A DNA stretch of 64,000 bases from Pycnopodia helianthoides (taxonomy: Eukaryota > Echinodermata > Asteroidea > Forcipulatida > Asteriidae): positions 16,706,094-16,770,093 of the forward strand of contig CM063255.1 of the NCBI GenBank assembly GCA_032158295.1. The letters are read 5' to 3'. Each line of letters opens with the position of its first letter. The stretch's first letter is position 1. Under the pieces are notes generated by a model. That model worked only from the letters and a program-made list of their open reading frames with translations, searched no databases and was not told the DNA's origin. The position numbers were made by a program, and so were the translations under genes. This document shows positions 33,616 through 42,984 of the stretch, in pieces.

Positions 33616-34839
33616 CTACAACGTATGTCCCTTAAAAAGCAGAGGAGTTACATGTATAACTTTGAACCAAAAAATGTTTCGCAAAAGCAGAAAAATAAAG
33701 TGTGAGCTTAAAAATTTCTATCGTTCAGTTCGAACTAAAGCTTAAAATGAATTAAATCACACAGTGTTCCTTTTAGATGCTGCTGATTTTTTACAAGATA
33801 TTTTAAAACCTAAAATTTATCTTTTAAAGATGATAGGCCTACTATTTCTGAATTGTTCTTTAGAATATTTCCATATCAAATATTGCCAGAAGTTAAGTCT
33901 CCTTCCAACATGCAAAAGTCAGTCCAATTGTTCCCTCAAGTTGGCAAAATAATACCAACCCCAAAACAACAAAAACACATGTTCAGTATAAACATAGAAT
34001 TCCCGATAAAAGCAACTGAGAAAACAGCTTTGAATAAGAACACAAGTGAAAATGTTATGACTGGTTCCCTTCCTGCTGTGTTGCTCTATGGGGTGGGTCC
34101 TTGGTACTCTTTACAACAATCACATGGTTTCTTCACATGGGCCCCATTTTAATTTGTACCTTAACCATGTAAACAAAAATCCAGAGAGAACCAGTCATGT
34201 TTGATACATTGCCAGCAACACCATGAAGCACTCATGCATCATTCATCAAAGCCTCACTTTCGTGAAGTTTCAAAGCTACTAGAGCTCTACATTTGAAGCT
34301 AAGGCAACCTTTGCACTCAAGTTCCATTTACCATTGTAATGCACCAGTGCAGTCTGCTCAATTGCAGATTTTTTTTTTTTTTTTTTACGAAGTTGCACTC
34401 TTCTCATGTGGGTGCACACGGCCCTGACCTGTGTTTCCATGGAGTAGCAGAAATTTAATGCAGCGTACATTGGTGTGTGCTACTTTGTGCAAGCAACTCT
34501 GACGATTGACAGGAAAGTGGCGTTTTAAGAAAAGGTCAACTTCAGACGCCGTTGCTGGTTTTGACTAGTTTAAACGAGAGTACTCCTGAGGATATATAAT
34601 GCACAGACTGGTAACCTGTTTCTGATAAGCGCAAACAAGTTGTGATGAAGAGATTGAGACCAGTCTCATCCATTTCCCTAAGTAAATTCTGACCAAATGC
34701 TTTACAAAATCTAAACATTGTCACATTCTGTTACGTGTACAGGCCTACTGTTTATCATTACGAATAACATCAAAATGTAGTATCTGTTTTCTAAAGCTTG
34801 TCTCTGATAAAACTTAAGTCCCTTTTATTAGTAGCATGT

Positions 34840-35165
34840 CATAGTGAGCGGTCTAGACCTTCCGATTCAAGTTCTGATGGCTGAGTAATCCGAGTGTGGG
34901 TTCGAATCCCGGTCATGACACTTGTGTTCTTTGGCAAGACACTTAACTAAAAAACTGATTTCTCATAATCACCCATGAGTAAAATGGGTACCTGCGTGGG
35001 TAGAGACTGTTGATCTGAATGATTAGCAACCTGTGCACCCATTCGGTTGCCGGTGCTGCATACTCCTAAGGAGTTGAGATGAATTCAGGAATGCTTAAGG
35101 TGCAAAAAACAGGGGGAAGTTATAGTGTAAGGCACTCTTATACACTGTTTAAAAGTGCCTAATAG
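34840..35165 (+). mobile_element. Near full-length family-2 SINE
   Basis: The head is GAGCGGTCTAGACCTTCCGA, TTCAAGTTCTGATGGC and GTGTGGGTTCGAATCCCGGT. The body is GACACTTGTGTTCTTTGGCA, then AAATGGGTACCTGCGTGGGT and a terminal GTAAGGCACTCTTATACACT. The 3' half is also present at 61,815-62,025 within the duplicated arm. Confidence 0.8.
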
Positions 35166-35330
35166 TTTTCCCTTTTGTTATTTCTTGCTTAATAACAAAG
35201 CGCTGCATGTGATTAACTTCTGAGCAACTTTGACTATTACATCAAATTTCTCAGATCCATTGTTTAGAGGCAAACACAAAAAAGCTACACGTAAAGTTTC
35301 AAGAAATATCCCACATGAAAAACATATCTA

Positions 35331-37600
35331 CAATCCCGGCCAAAATGCTTGGGCCACCCATTCCTATAACGTTACAATAACCATACAATAACCATTCCCT
35401 GTCTCATAAAAACATTCTCTCCCCCGTCCCCCGTCCCCCCGCTCAATGTTGTCTGGAACGCAGAAGACCTTGCAACACTGTGATTCAACATTGAAAGGGG
35501 GCAGGGGGGCCCAACGAGATATGGCCGGGATTGTCTGAAATTTTGTAAGCGTAAATTTTTTGGTTAAACATTACAAAATAAGTCTTTAAAATGACTATGA
35601 ATGTCCAAAAACAGTGATTGCCATTCATCGCTGAGTAGGGTGTTAAAACAAAATTCAAATCAGCAAGGATGTTTTTGTGGGGGGGGGGGGGCTGACTAAG
35701 AATGTTCAGAGACAGCCAATGTTCATGTATTGCTGAAAACGGCGTTAATACACAATTCGAAGCAGTGAGGATGTTTTTGTCGGGGAGGGGGGGGGCTGAC
35801 TATGATTGTGCTTTGACAGTAAATGACTATTTCTTGCCGAGTAGAGCGTTTGAACACAAAAGAACACACACAGGCAACATTTTTGTTGTTGAAATTTGTG
35901 TAATTGTTTTGTTGAGGGGTGGTATTATGTTGTGAGCATTAATACAAAATAAGTAATAAGAGAATAGAAACAATGGGATTGAAAAATGAAAGAATGGTTA
36001 TAAGCAATGAACATTCATTGTTTGTCGAGGAAGGTGATAAAATTAAGAGAAAAAAAAAACACGAGCATTTTGTCTCTCCTGAACTCCATTTAGGTTCAAG
36101 ACATTTGACTTGTTAAGCATATCTCTTAACCATTACACCATTCATAGACTTACACCATTCATAGACTTGATTTCAAGTCTGAGATTGCGGTTATTCCTCT
36201 GTATCAGGCACGAGAAACGCCTCCACAGATAAGCTATCATGGGCCAATCTAACAATGTGGGCTATTTGGCCCAATAATATATTGGCTATTAAGTAGACTA
36301 AAAGCCACGATCGCAGGCTTGAAACCAAGTCTACACGGTTCACCGTAGTAGAGTAAATAAAGAGATTTCATAAATTTCTTTTCTATTTTGGTTTTGAGGG
36401 TTAACCGTTTGATTTTCTGCCAAATAACCGAATGAGGTGGTTCAAAAGAATATGAACAGGTTATGTGTTGTTTGTGGACTGTAATGCCCTTTTCGTGTTG
36501 AACAAAAACCTTTTTCACGTAAGTTACAAGCAAACATGCCATGGTGAATCGTGTGGTGAACCGTCAGACATGCGTTATCTGTCCACACATTTGGCGGGTA
36601 CTGACGGGTCATCTTCATGGCGAACCCCACTCTCTTTTTCAGATCCAAATCCGTTACAAGTCCCTTTTTACGAGCTTGCCTGTACTTGAATCCAAGTCTA
36701 TTCTTGGCGCGCCTCATGGTTCTATCTGAGACATGCATCAGTCCGCATGCAGACTTTAGTCTTGCCGAGGTAAATGGCCCCTCTGTTTTCCTAAGTTTCT
36801 GTACATTTCTCACCAAAAAGACGCTCCTGGCGCTTAGAAAGAAGTCTTTTTTCGCCCACCTCGGCCACAGTGACACCGGTGAACTTGCCCTTCATGTTTA
36901 CAAATCCGCTGAACAGAACTACGGGATACATTGCACGTTGCCGCTATTTCTCTCTGTGATTTTCCGCTCTTCCGCAAATATATGCACGATTTTCGTTCGA
37001 AATTAAGCCACGAAACACCATGTTGTAAATTGGCTCTTGCTTTCTATAACTATGTATCAAATGCTTTGCTTCACTAATGAATTGTCTCTGATCCACCAAA
37101 GATTGGAGTATATCTGTGTGCAGTCAACTCCGCAAAATCAACTAAAGGAACTTTCAGACAATCCCGCGCAAAATGCTTGGGCCACCCATTCCCAACGCTA
37201 CAATAAACATTCACTGTCGACATCCCCTGACAATAAACATTCTCTCCCCGTCGTCCCCCCCCCCCACAAAAACATCCTTGCTGTTTTGTAATGCCCTGCT
37301 CAGCAGTAAACGGATATTCAGTGTCTATGGACATTCATAGTCTTTTTAAAGCCTTATTTTGTAATAAGAAATTAAAAAACGCTGAAAGAATTTCAGACAA
37401 TCCCGGCCAAAATGCTTGGGCCACCCGTTCCTATAACGTTACAATAACCATACAATAACCATTCCCTGTCTCATAATAAACATTCTCTCCCCCGTCCCCC
37501 GTCCCCCCGCTCAATGTTGTCTGGAACGCAGAAGACCGTGCAACACTGTGATTCAACATTGAAAGGGGGCAGGGGGCCCAACGAGATATGGCCGGGATTG
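35331..37600 (-). mobile_element. Tc1/mariner-like non-autonomous element, copy 1
   Basis: 2,270 bp, flanked by TA on both sides, ends CAATCCCGGCC and GGCCGGGATTG. The first 203 bp (35,331-35,533) and the last 203 bp (37,398-37,600) are the same sequence in the same orientation, and each block has short inverted ends. Inside them the core has its own inverted ends (TCTGAAATT ... AATTTCAGA, about 70 bp). Subterminal repeats of about 100 bp carry long G runs (35,681-35,692 and near 35,785). The transposase remnant is on the minus strand. Confidence 0.85.
36442..37022 (-). pseudogene. Tc1-like transposase fragment, frameshifted (copy 1)
   Basis: Minus-strand equivalent of the intact frame at 39,951-40,535. 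The start MVFRGLISNENRAYI is present at 37,022, but a 7-base deletion relative to the other copy (after CATATAT) breaks the frame. A long frame resumes to 36,442 through RNVQKLRKTEGPFTSARL and MRRAKNRLGFKYRQ. It ends without a DDE catalytic domain. Confidence 0.8.
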
Positions 37601-38040
37601 TAGCCTTGAAAACCAAATGAAAATGTAGCCTGTAGGGTATCTATGGCTCACTAAACATCCATGAAAAGAAATTCACAAGTGCACAGTCACAATCATGGGT
37701 ACACATTTTTTTTGTGTCTATGTTATGAAAAACAGTTTGAAAACCAGTGATGTACAGTTATTTCAATGTTGTTTGTAAATTAATTAACCAGTGCTGTGTG
37801 AATGAAGAGTAGAAAGTACTTGAGTTTGTCGAATGCCAGATCTGAAAAGAGTTACTCAATATTTGTGTGTTGTTCATTTGGTGCCTTTGTAGCGAAAAGT
37901 GTACCCATGATTGTGGCTGTGCACACAAACAAAAGGCCAAGAATTAGAATTAAAAAAAAACACCCACCTTGCGACACCATTGGGGTTTTCCCCCCCAAAA
38001 TTCCAAATTTTTACAATAGCACACAGATTTTATATAGGGC

Positions 38041-38313
38041 TTTACCACATCCGAGTGTATCGCAAAGGACTTAATTTTTCTACAAGGTAAGTGGAGCTTT
38101 TTTCGGAAGAGGAAAGTGTGCCTCAGAAATACTGTATTATTATTTTTATACTTCAAATGCCACATGGAAAACAAGATAATGTTAGTAACCAAAAATAGCA
38201 TCAGAATCCCCCCCCCCAAAAAAAGGCACAACAAAAGTTGTTGGACTGTATTCATTATTGAAATGTCATAACTAAATCTGGAAATTCCCAGTCTGTAAAG
38301 AGCAAATTTGGGT
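38041..38313. other. No gene recognised
   Basis: AT-rich sequence between the end of the duplicated arm and a MITE. A run of nine C lies near 38,208. Confidence 0.4.
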
Positions 38314-38478
38314 GCAGGCCTGGAATTTCATCTTGGGGAGGGCAAGGCCATTTTCATTTTGTAAAGGGCACTTCCATTGGAAAACCTTAAATCTATGGGG
38401 AAGTTTTGGGGCACCAAGGCCAAGACCAGGGCAATAGAGGCCATGGCCTCCGTGGCCTCCGTGAAATTCCAGGCCTGC
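38314..38478. mobile_element. MITE with GCAGGCCTGGAATTTCA ends (family B)
   Basis: 165 bp. The 17 bp left end GCAGGCCTGGAATTTCA is inverted at the right end (TGAAATTCCAGGCCTGC). The interior is GC-rich (GGCCATGGCCTCCGTGGCC). Related copies lie at 18,607-18,740 and near 22,748. Confidence 0.85.
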
Positions 38479-38479
38479 G

Positions 38480-39190
38480 GCTGGGTCGACTAGAGTCGAC
38501 TAGACTTAAACATAGTGGATCTAGATGTCACTCGAATGCTTCATGGTTTGACTAGCTAGTCCAACTGGATCAACCTAGCCCCGGAGCACTGTTTCTCTAT
38601 GTCAACTAAGAACTAGCAAAGTTTCAAGATGGCAGTTAGGTTACGTGAGAGAGTGGACAAAAATGGGTAGGGCCTACACTTTTGCGATCACATGTACAGT
38701 TTAATTTAAACAATCTCATTATTAGCATCTGTGTTGAGGCTGACTAGATTTGACAAGTTTAATGATAAAAAAGGAGGGTTTTTGCCAAAATGCCAATCAG
38801 TAAGATAATCATTATTCATTGCACTTTATATAACACCCAAGCAGATCCTTGCCATTGCATGCTATGTCATCCACCGTGCATTTTTCGTTCCATTCACCGT
38901 ACATTTTTCGTTCCATCCAATTTGTTCTATTGCATGGTGCGTACCACATCATTGCGTGCGCGTGTCTTTGATAATGCAGCAGTACAGTATACTGCAAGGC
39001 ACATACTACATTACGGCGCTCGTGTATCTCAAAATCTGAGCAGTACAGAATGGGCTTAGTCACTGTTGAATCCAAACAAACCGAACCAAAAGAAATGGGT
39101 GAAATGTCACAATTAAATATTGTATGCTTTGTTTGTTTTGAAAGTTGTATCCTCCAATCAAAATGACAAAGATCTACTGAGATGTTATAT
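38480..39190. other. No gene recognised
   Basis: Contains a short direct repeat (CATTTTTCGTTCCATTCACC and CATTTTTCGTTCCATCCAA, 38,879-38,920). The open frames are not supported. Confidence 0.4.
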
Positions 39191-39191
39191 A

Positions 39192-39350
39192 AAACAAATA
39201 ATGAATGTTTTTCATTCGTGCAATAGTGCGAATATTTTCATTCATTGAAAGATGGAATGTTCCATTCAACTTGGCTCTGCCTCGTTGAAAAGAACATTCC
39301 ATCTTTCAACTCATGAAAATATTTGCACCATTGCATTCATTATTTTGTAC
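39192..39350. mobile_element. Hairpin element with about 60 bp arms
   Basis: The left arm (CATTCGTGCAATAGTGCGAA, TATTTTCATTCATTGAAAGA, TGGAATGTTC) is inverted at 39,292-39,350 (GAACATTCCATCTTTCAAC, TCATGAAAATATTTGCACCA). The centre CATTCAACTTGG...CGTTGAAAAG continues the palindrome. Tc1-like copy 2 begins 12 bp beyond it. Confidence 0.8.
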
Positions 39351-39362
39351 AATATTATGCTA

Positions 39363-41658
39363 CAATCCCGGCCATATCTCGTTGGGCCCCCCTGCCCCCT
39401 TTCAATGTTGAATCACATTGTTGCACGGTCTTCTGCGTTCCAGACAACATTGAGCGGGGGGACGGGGGACGGGGGAGAGAATGTTTATTGTGAGACAGGG
39501 AATGGTTATTGTATGGTTATTTTAACGTTATGGGAACGGGTGGCCCAAGCATTTTGGCCGGGATTGTCTGAAATTCTTTCAGCGTGATTTTTTTAATTTC
39601 TTATTACAAAATAAGGCTTGAAAAAGACTATGAATGTCCATAGACACTGAATGTCCGTTTACTGCTGAGTAGGACGTTACAAAAAACAGCAAGGATGTTT
39701 TTGTGGGGGGGGGGGGGACGACGGGGAGAGAATGTTTATTGTCAGGGGATGTCGACAGTGAATGTTTATTGTAGCGTTGGGAATGGGTGGCCCAAGCATT
39801 TTGCGCGGGATTGTCTGAAAGTTCCTTTAGTTGATTTTGCGGAGTTGACTGCACACAGATATACTCCAATCTTTGGTGGATCAGAGACAATTCATAAGTG
39901 AAGCAAAGCATTTGATACATAGTTATAGAAAGCAAGAGCCAATTTACAACATGGTGTTTCGTGGCTTAATTTCGAACGAAAATCGTGCATATATTCGTCT
40001 TTTGCGGAAGAGCGGAAAATCACAGAGAGAAATAGCGGCAACGTGCAATGTATCCCGTAGTTCTGTTCAGCGGATTTGCAAACATGAAGGGCAAGTTCAC
40101 CGGTGTCACCGTGGCCGAGGTGGGCGAAAAAGACTTCTTTTTGAGCGCCAGGAGCGTCTTTTGGTGAGAAATGTACAGAAACTTAGGAAAACAGAGGGGC
40201 CATTTACCTCGGCAAGACTAAAGTCTGCATGCGGACTGATGCATGTCTCAGATAGAACCATGAGGCGCGCCATGAATAGACTTGGATTCAAGTACAGGCA
40301 AGCTCGTAAAAAGGGACTTGTAACGGATTTGGATCTGAAGAAGAGAGTGGGGTTCGCCAAGAAGATGACCCGTCAGTACCCGCCAAATGTGTGGACAGAT
40401 CACGCATGTCTGACGGTTCACCACACGATTCACCATGGCATGTTTGCTTGTAACTTACGTGAAAAAGGTTTTTGTTCAACACGAAAAGGGCATTACAGTC
40501 CACAAACAACACATAACCTGTTCATATTCTTTTGAACCACCTCAATCGGTTATTTGGCAGAAAATCAAACGGTTAACCCTCAAAACCAAAATAGAAAAGA
40601 AATTTATGAAATCTCTTTATTTACTCTACTACGGGGAACCGTGTAGACTTGGTTTCAAGCCTGCGATCGTGGCTTTTAGTCTACTTGATAGCCAATACAT
40701 TATTGGGCCAAATAGCGCACATTGTTAGATTGGCCCATGATAGCTTATCTGTGGGGGCGTTTCTCGTGCCTGATACAGAGGAATAACCGCAATATCAGAC
40801 TTGAAATCAAGTCTATGAATGGTGTAAGTCTATGAATGGTGTAATGGTTAAGAGATACGCTTAACAAGTCAAATGTCTTGAACCTAAATGGAGTACAGGA
40901 GAGACAAAATGCTCGTGTTTTTTTTTTCTTTCTTATTTTTATCACCTTCCTCGACAAACAATGAATGTTCATTGCTTATAACCATTCTTTCATTTTTCAA
41001 TCCCATTGTTTCTATTCTCTTATTACTTATTTTGTATTAATGCTCACGACATAATACCACCCCCAACAAAAGAATTACACAAATTTCAACAACAAAAATA
41101 ATGCCTGTGTGTGTTCTTTTGTGTTCAAACGCTCTACTCGGCAAGGAATAGTCATTTACTGTCAAAGCACAATCATAGTCAGCCCCCCCCCCCCCTCACC
41201 GACAAAAACATCCTCACTGCTTCGAATTGTGTATTAACGCCGTTTTCAGCAATACATGAACATTGGCTGTCTCTGAACATTCTTAGTCAGCCCCCCCCAC
41301 CCCACACCCACAAAAACATCCTCGCTGATTTGAATTTTGTTTTAACGCTCTACTCAGCGATGAATGGCAATCACTGTCTTTGGACATTCATAGTCATTTT
41401 AAAGCCTTATTTTGTAATGTTTAACCAAAAAATTCACGCTTAAAAAATTTCAGACAATCCCGGCCATATCTCGTTGGGCCCCCCTGCCCCCTTTCAATGT
41501 TGAATCACATTGTTGCACGGTCTTCTGCGTTCCAGACAACATTGAGCGGGGGGACGGGGGACGGGGGAGAGAATGTTTATTGTGAGACAGGGAATGGTTA
41601 TTGTATGGTTATTTTAACGTTATGGGAACGGGTGGCCCAAGCATTTTGGCCGGGATTG
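39363..41658 (+). mobile_element. Tc1/mariner-like non-autonomous element, copy 2 (inverted relative to copy 1)
   Basis: 2,296 bp, TA on both sides, same ends and block structure as copy 1 but reversed (blocks 39,363-39,566 and 41,455-41,658). A further half-block (GAATGGGTGGCCCAAGCATT, then GGGATTGTCTGAAAG) lies inside at about 39,778-39,822, so the ends look telescoped. C runs near 41,184 and 41,291 and a G run near 39,706 belong to the subterminal repeats. Confidence 0.85.
39951..40535 (+). CDS. Tc1-like transposase N-terminal half, catalytic domain truncated
   Basis: A 194-residue frame from ATG 39,951; an in-frame ATG at 39,873 lies upstream, but the later one gives the usual short Tc1 start. 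Residues about 15-45 contain GKSQREIAATCNVSRSSVQR, the first helix-turn-helix that recognises transposon ends. A GRGGRKR linker (AT-hook-like) follows, then a second helical region with TSARLKSACGLMHVSDRTMR and RRAMNRLGFKYRQARKKG. NVWTD would be near the first catalytic Asp, but the DDE fold is then replaced by unrelated sequence ending NLFIFF. If expressed, it could bind ends but not cut; that is inference. Confidence 0.8.
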   Translation: MVFRGLISNENRAYIRLLRKSGKSQREIAATCNVSRSSVQRICKHEGQVHRCHRGRGGRKRLLFERQERLLVRNVQKLRKTEGPFTSARLKSACGLMHVSDRTMRRAMNRLGFKYRQARKKGLVTDLDLKKRVGFAKKMTRQYPPNVWTDHACLTVHHTIHHGMFACNLREKGFCSTRKGHYSPQTTHNLFIFF

Positions 41659-41989
41659 TAGTTATGTAGAGAAAATTTAAGAAAATGAATAGACAGGCCA
41701 TCAAATTTATTATTAACTTCCCATCAGTCGTCTTCGCCTTTGTTGCCGCCGCCATGGGCAAACTAGATTTAACCGATCAATCGACTAAACGTAATTGAGT
41801 GAAACACAGACCGCACATGTATGGATTACACTACTAAAAGACTCAAAGATAAACCATTTCGTTGTGTTGTTAGATTCTTGAGTGTAACTAATTATAAGCT
41901 TAAATATAGTTTTAAGTCACAGTTTTAATTTTTGGTTTTCAATTTGTACACTAAGTTGTAAGTCTGTTACTATTTAGCTACGTGTTAAC

Positions 41990-42135
41990 CAAAGAAAAAT
42001 TGACAAGAGCGGGACTTGAACCCTGTGACCTCCGGATTAGCATGCCGGCGCTCTAGCAACTGATCTGAGCGCCGGCCTGTTAATCCGGAGGTCCCAGGTT
42101 TTAAGTCCTGCTTTAGTCAATTTCTTTGTTCAACC
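41990..42135. mobile_element. Two family-1 SINE heads joined head to head
   Basis: Minus-strand head at 41,990-42,060 (ATTGACAAGAGCGGGACTTG, CATGCCGGCGCTCTAGCAAC) meets a plus-strand head at 42,066-42,130 (TGAGCGCCGGCCTGTTAATC, GGTCCCAGGTTTTAAGTCCT, TAGTCAATTTCTTTGTT). The junction falls in the A-box region of both. Confidence 0.75.
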
Positions 42136-42284
42136 CAAAATTATCTACCCAGTCAGTTTCCCTTGTGGTTTATAACTCGATATCTGTTGTTGTTTACTAA
42201 TTAATTAATTTATTATTCAAGTTTGTTTAACCCCAACACCGATAAGCACTATTTGGGGCTCTCCAAGTCCTGTGAATAAAATTA

Positions 42285-42500
42285 AAAATCCACATGCCAT
42301 TTGGTAGAGATTCGAACCAAGAACCCCCTGTAGTCTAAAACAGACTGACAGATGTTTTTAATGGCTAGACCACCAAGCATGCCAGCTGAGGAGAGGCTAG
42401 TTCAAAAACCCTCAGGTCGACCTTGTACTGACACAAAAACAGTCGGTGACTGATTTTTCAGGATGATGCCATGCCTGAGCTAAAACCGTCAGGAACATAC
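42285..42500 (-). mobile_element. SINE-like element (family 3)
   Basis: AATCCACATGCCATTTGG, GATTCGAACC (B-box complement) and TGGCTAGACCACCAAGCATG are arranged like 20,215-20,310. A body of GACACAAAAACAGTCGGTGA follows. Confidence 0.5.
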
Positions 42501-42587
42501 CTTCCTTTAAGGAAAAGTCCATCCATGTACAAATAATTTGTAATGCTGTTTTTCAACTATGTTTCATTCCATTTCATTTTAATGCAG

Positions 42588-42984
42588 GAATACTCCATCT
42601 AGACACCAGAGACTCGTCCGATATCTACACCCTTGATTCACATTCAGCAAGAACACTGAAAGGATAATGGCGTTTTTCTATCATCCGAAAAAATCAACTC
42701 CACAAGACACTTTAGAGTCAGTGAAAACAGCTCAAAAAGAGCATGTTCAGAATTTACAAACAAATCCAATTGTACAATATCATTGTATCACTGGATGCGA
42801 TTTCAACCAGGCCCCCCTGGAACCACTATATACTAATTGTGAAAAACCAGATGACGAAACAAGACTAAAAAAACCTCATTATGTAAAGTTACAAAACTTG
42901 TTCTCAGTGTCAGGCAATGGTGATATTACCACAGCTAGAGATTGGGAAAGTGACACTTTAGCTGTGCAGACAACAGTTCCATCG
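42588..42984 (+). CDS. ZU5-UPA gene exon 1
   Basis: Acceptor AATGCAG precedes 79 bases of leader, then ATG at 42,667 (MAFFYHPKKSTP). The 3' part from 42,817 (LEPLYTNCEKPDDETRLKK, LFSVSGNGD, TTARDWESDTLAV) is repeated at the end of exon 2. The donor is CCATCG/GTCAGT, phase 0. An upstream non-coding exon is implied by the acceptor but was not found. Confidence 0.65.

Larger units (their letters stand above)
31265..38040 (+). repeat. Segmental duplication, left arm (mate 59,110-62,410)
   Basis: Colinear homologous blocks: 31,265-31,460 with 59,115-59,308; 31,480-31,900 with 60,352-60,815; 32,300-32,460 with 60,980-61,145; 34,210-34,430 with 61,245-61,370; 34,965-35,328 with 61,825-62,240; 37,603-37,690 with 62,243-62,315; 37,930-38,030 with 62,315-62,400. 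Order and orientation agree. Later insertions (SINEs, the fold-back at 33.2 kb and the Tc1-like element) account for much of the length difference. Confidence 0.8.

Noticed and set aside
40435..40728. Second 97-codon frame overlapping the transposase, also at 36,249-36,542
   Set aside because: Kept in both Tc1-like copies only because the copies are nearly identical; no recognisable domain.
35331..41658. One giant palindromic transposon
   Set aside because: Each half has its own TA duplications and the 1.76 kb spacer contains the end of the duplicated arm and other MITEs, so two insertions explain it better.
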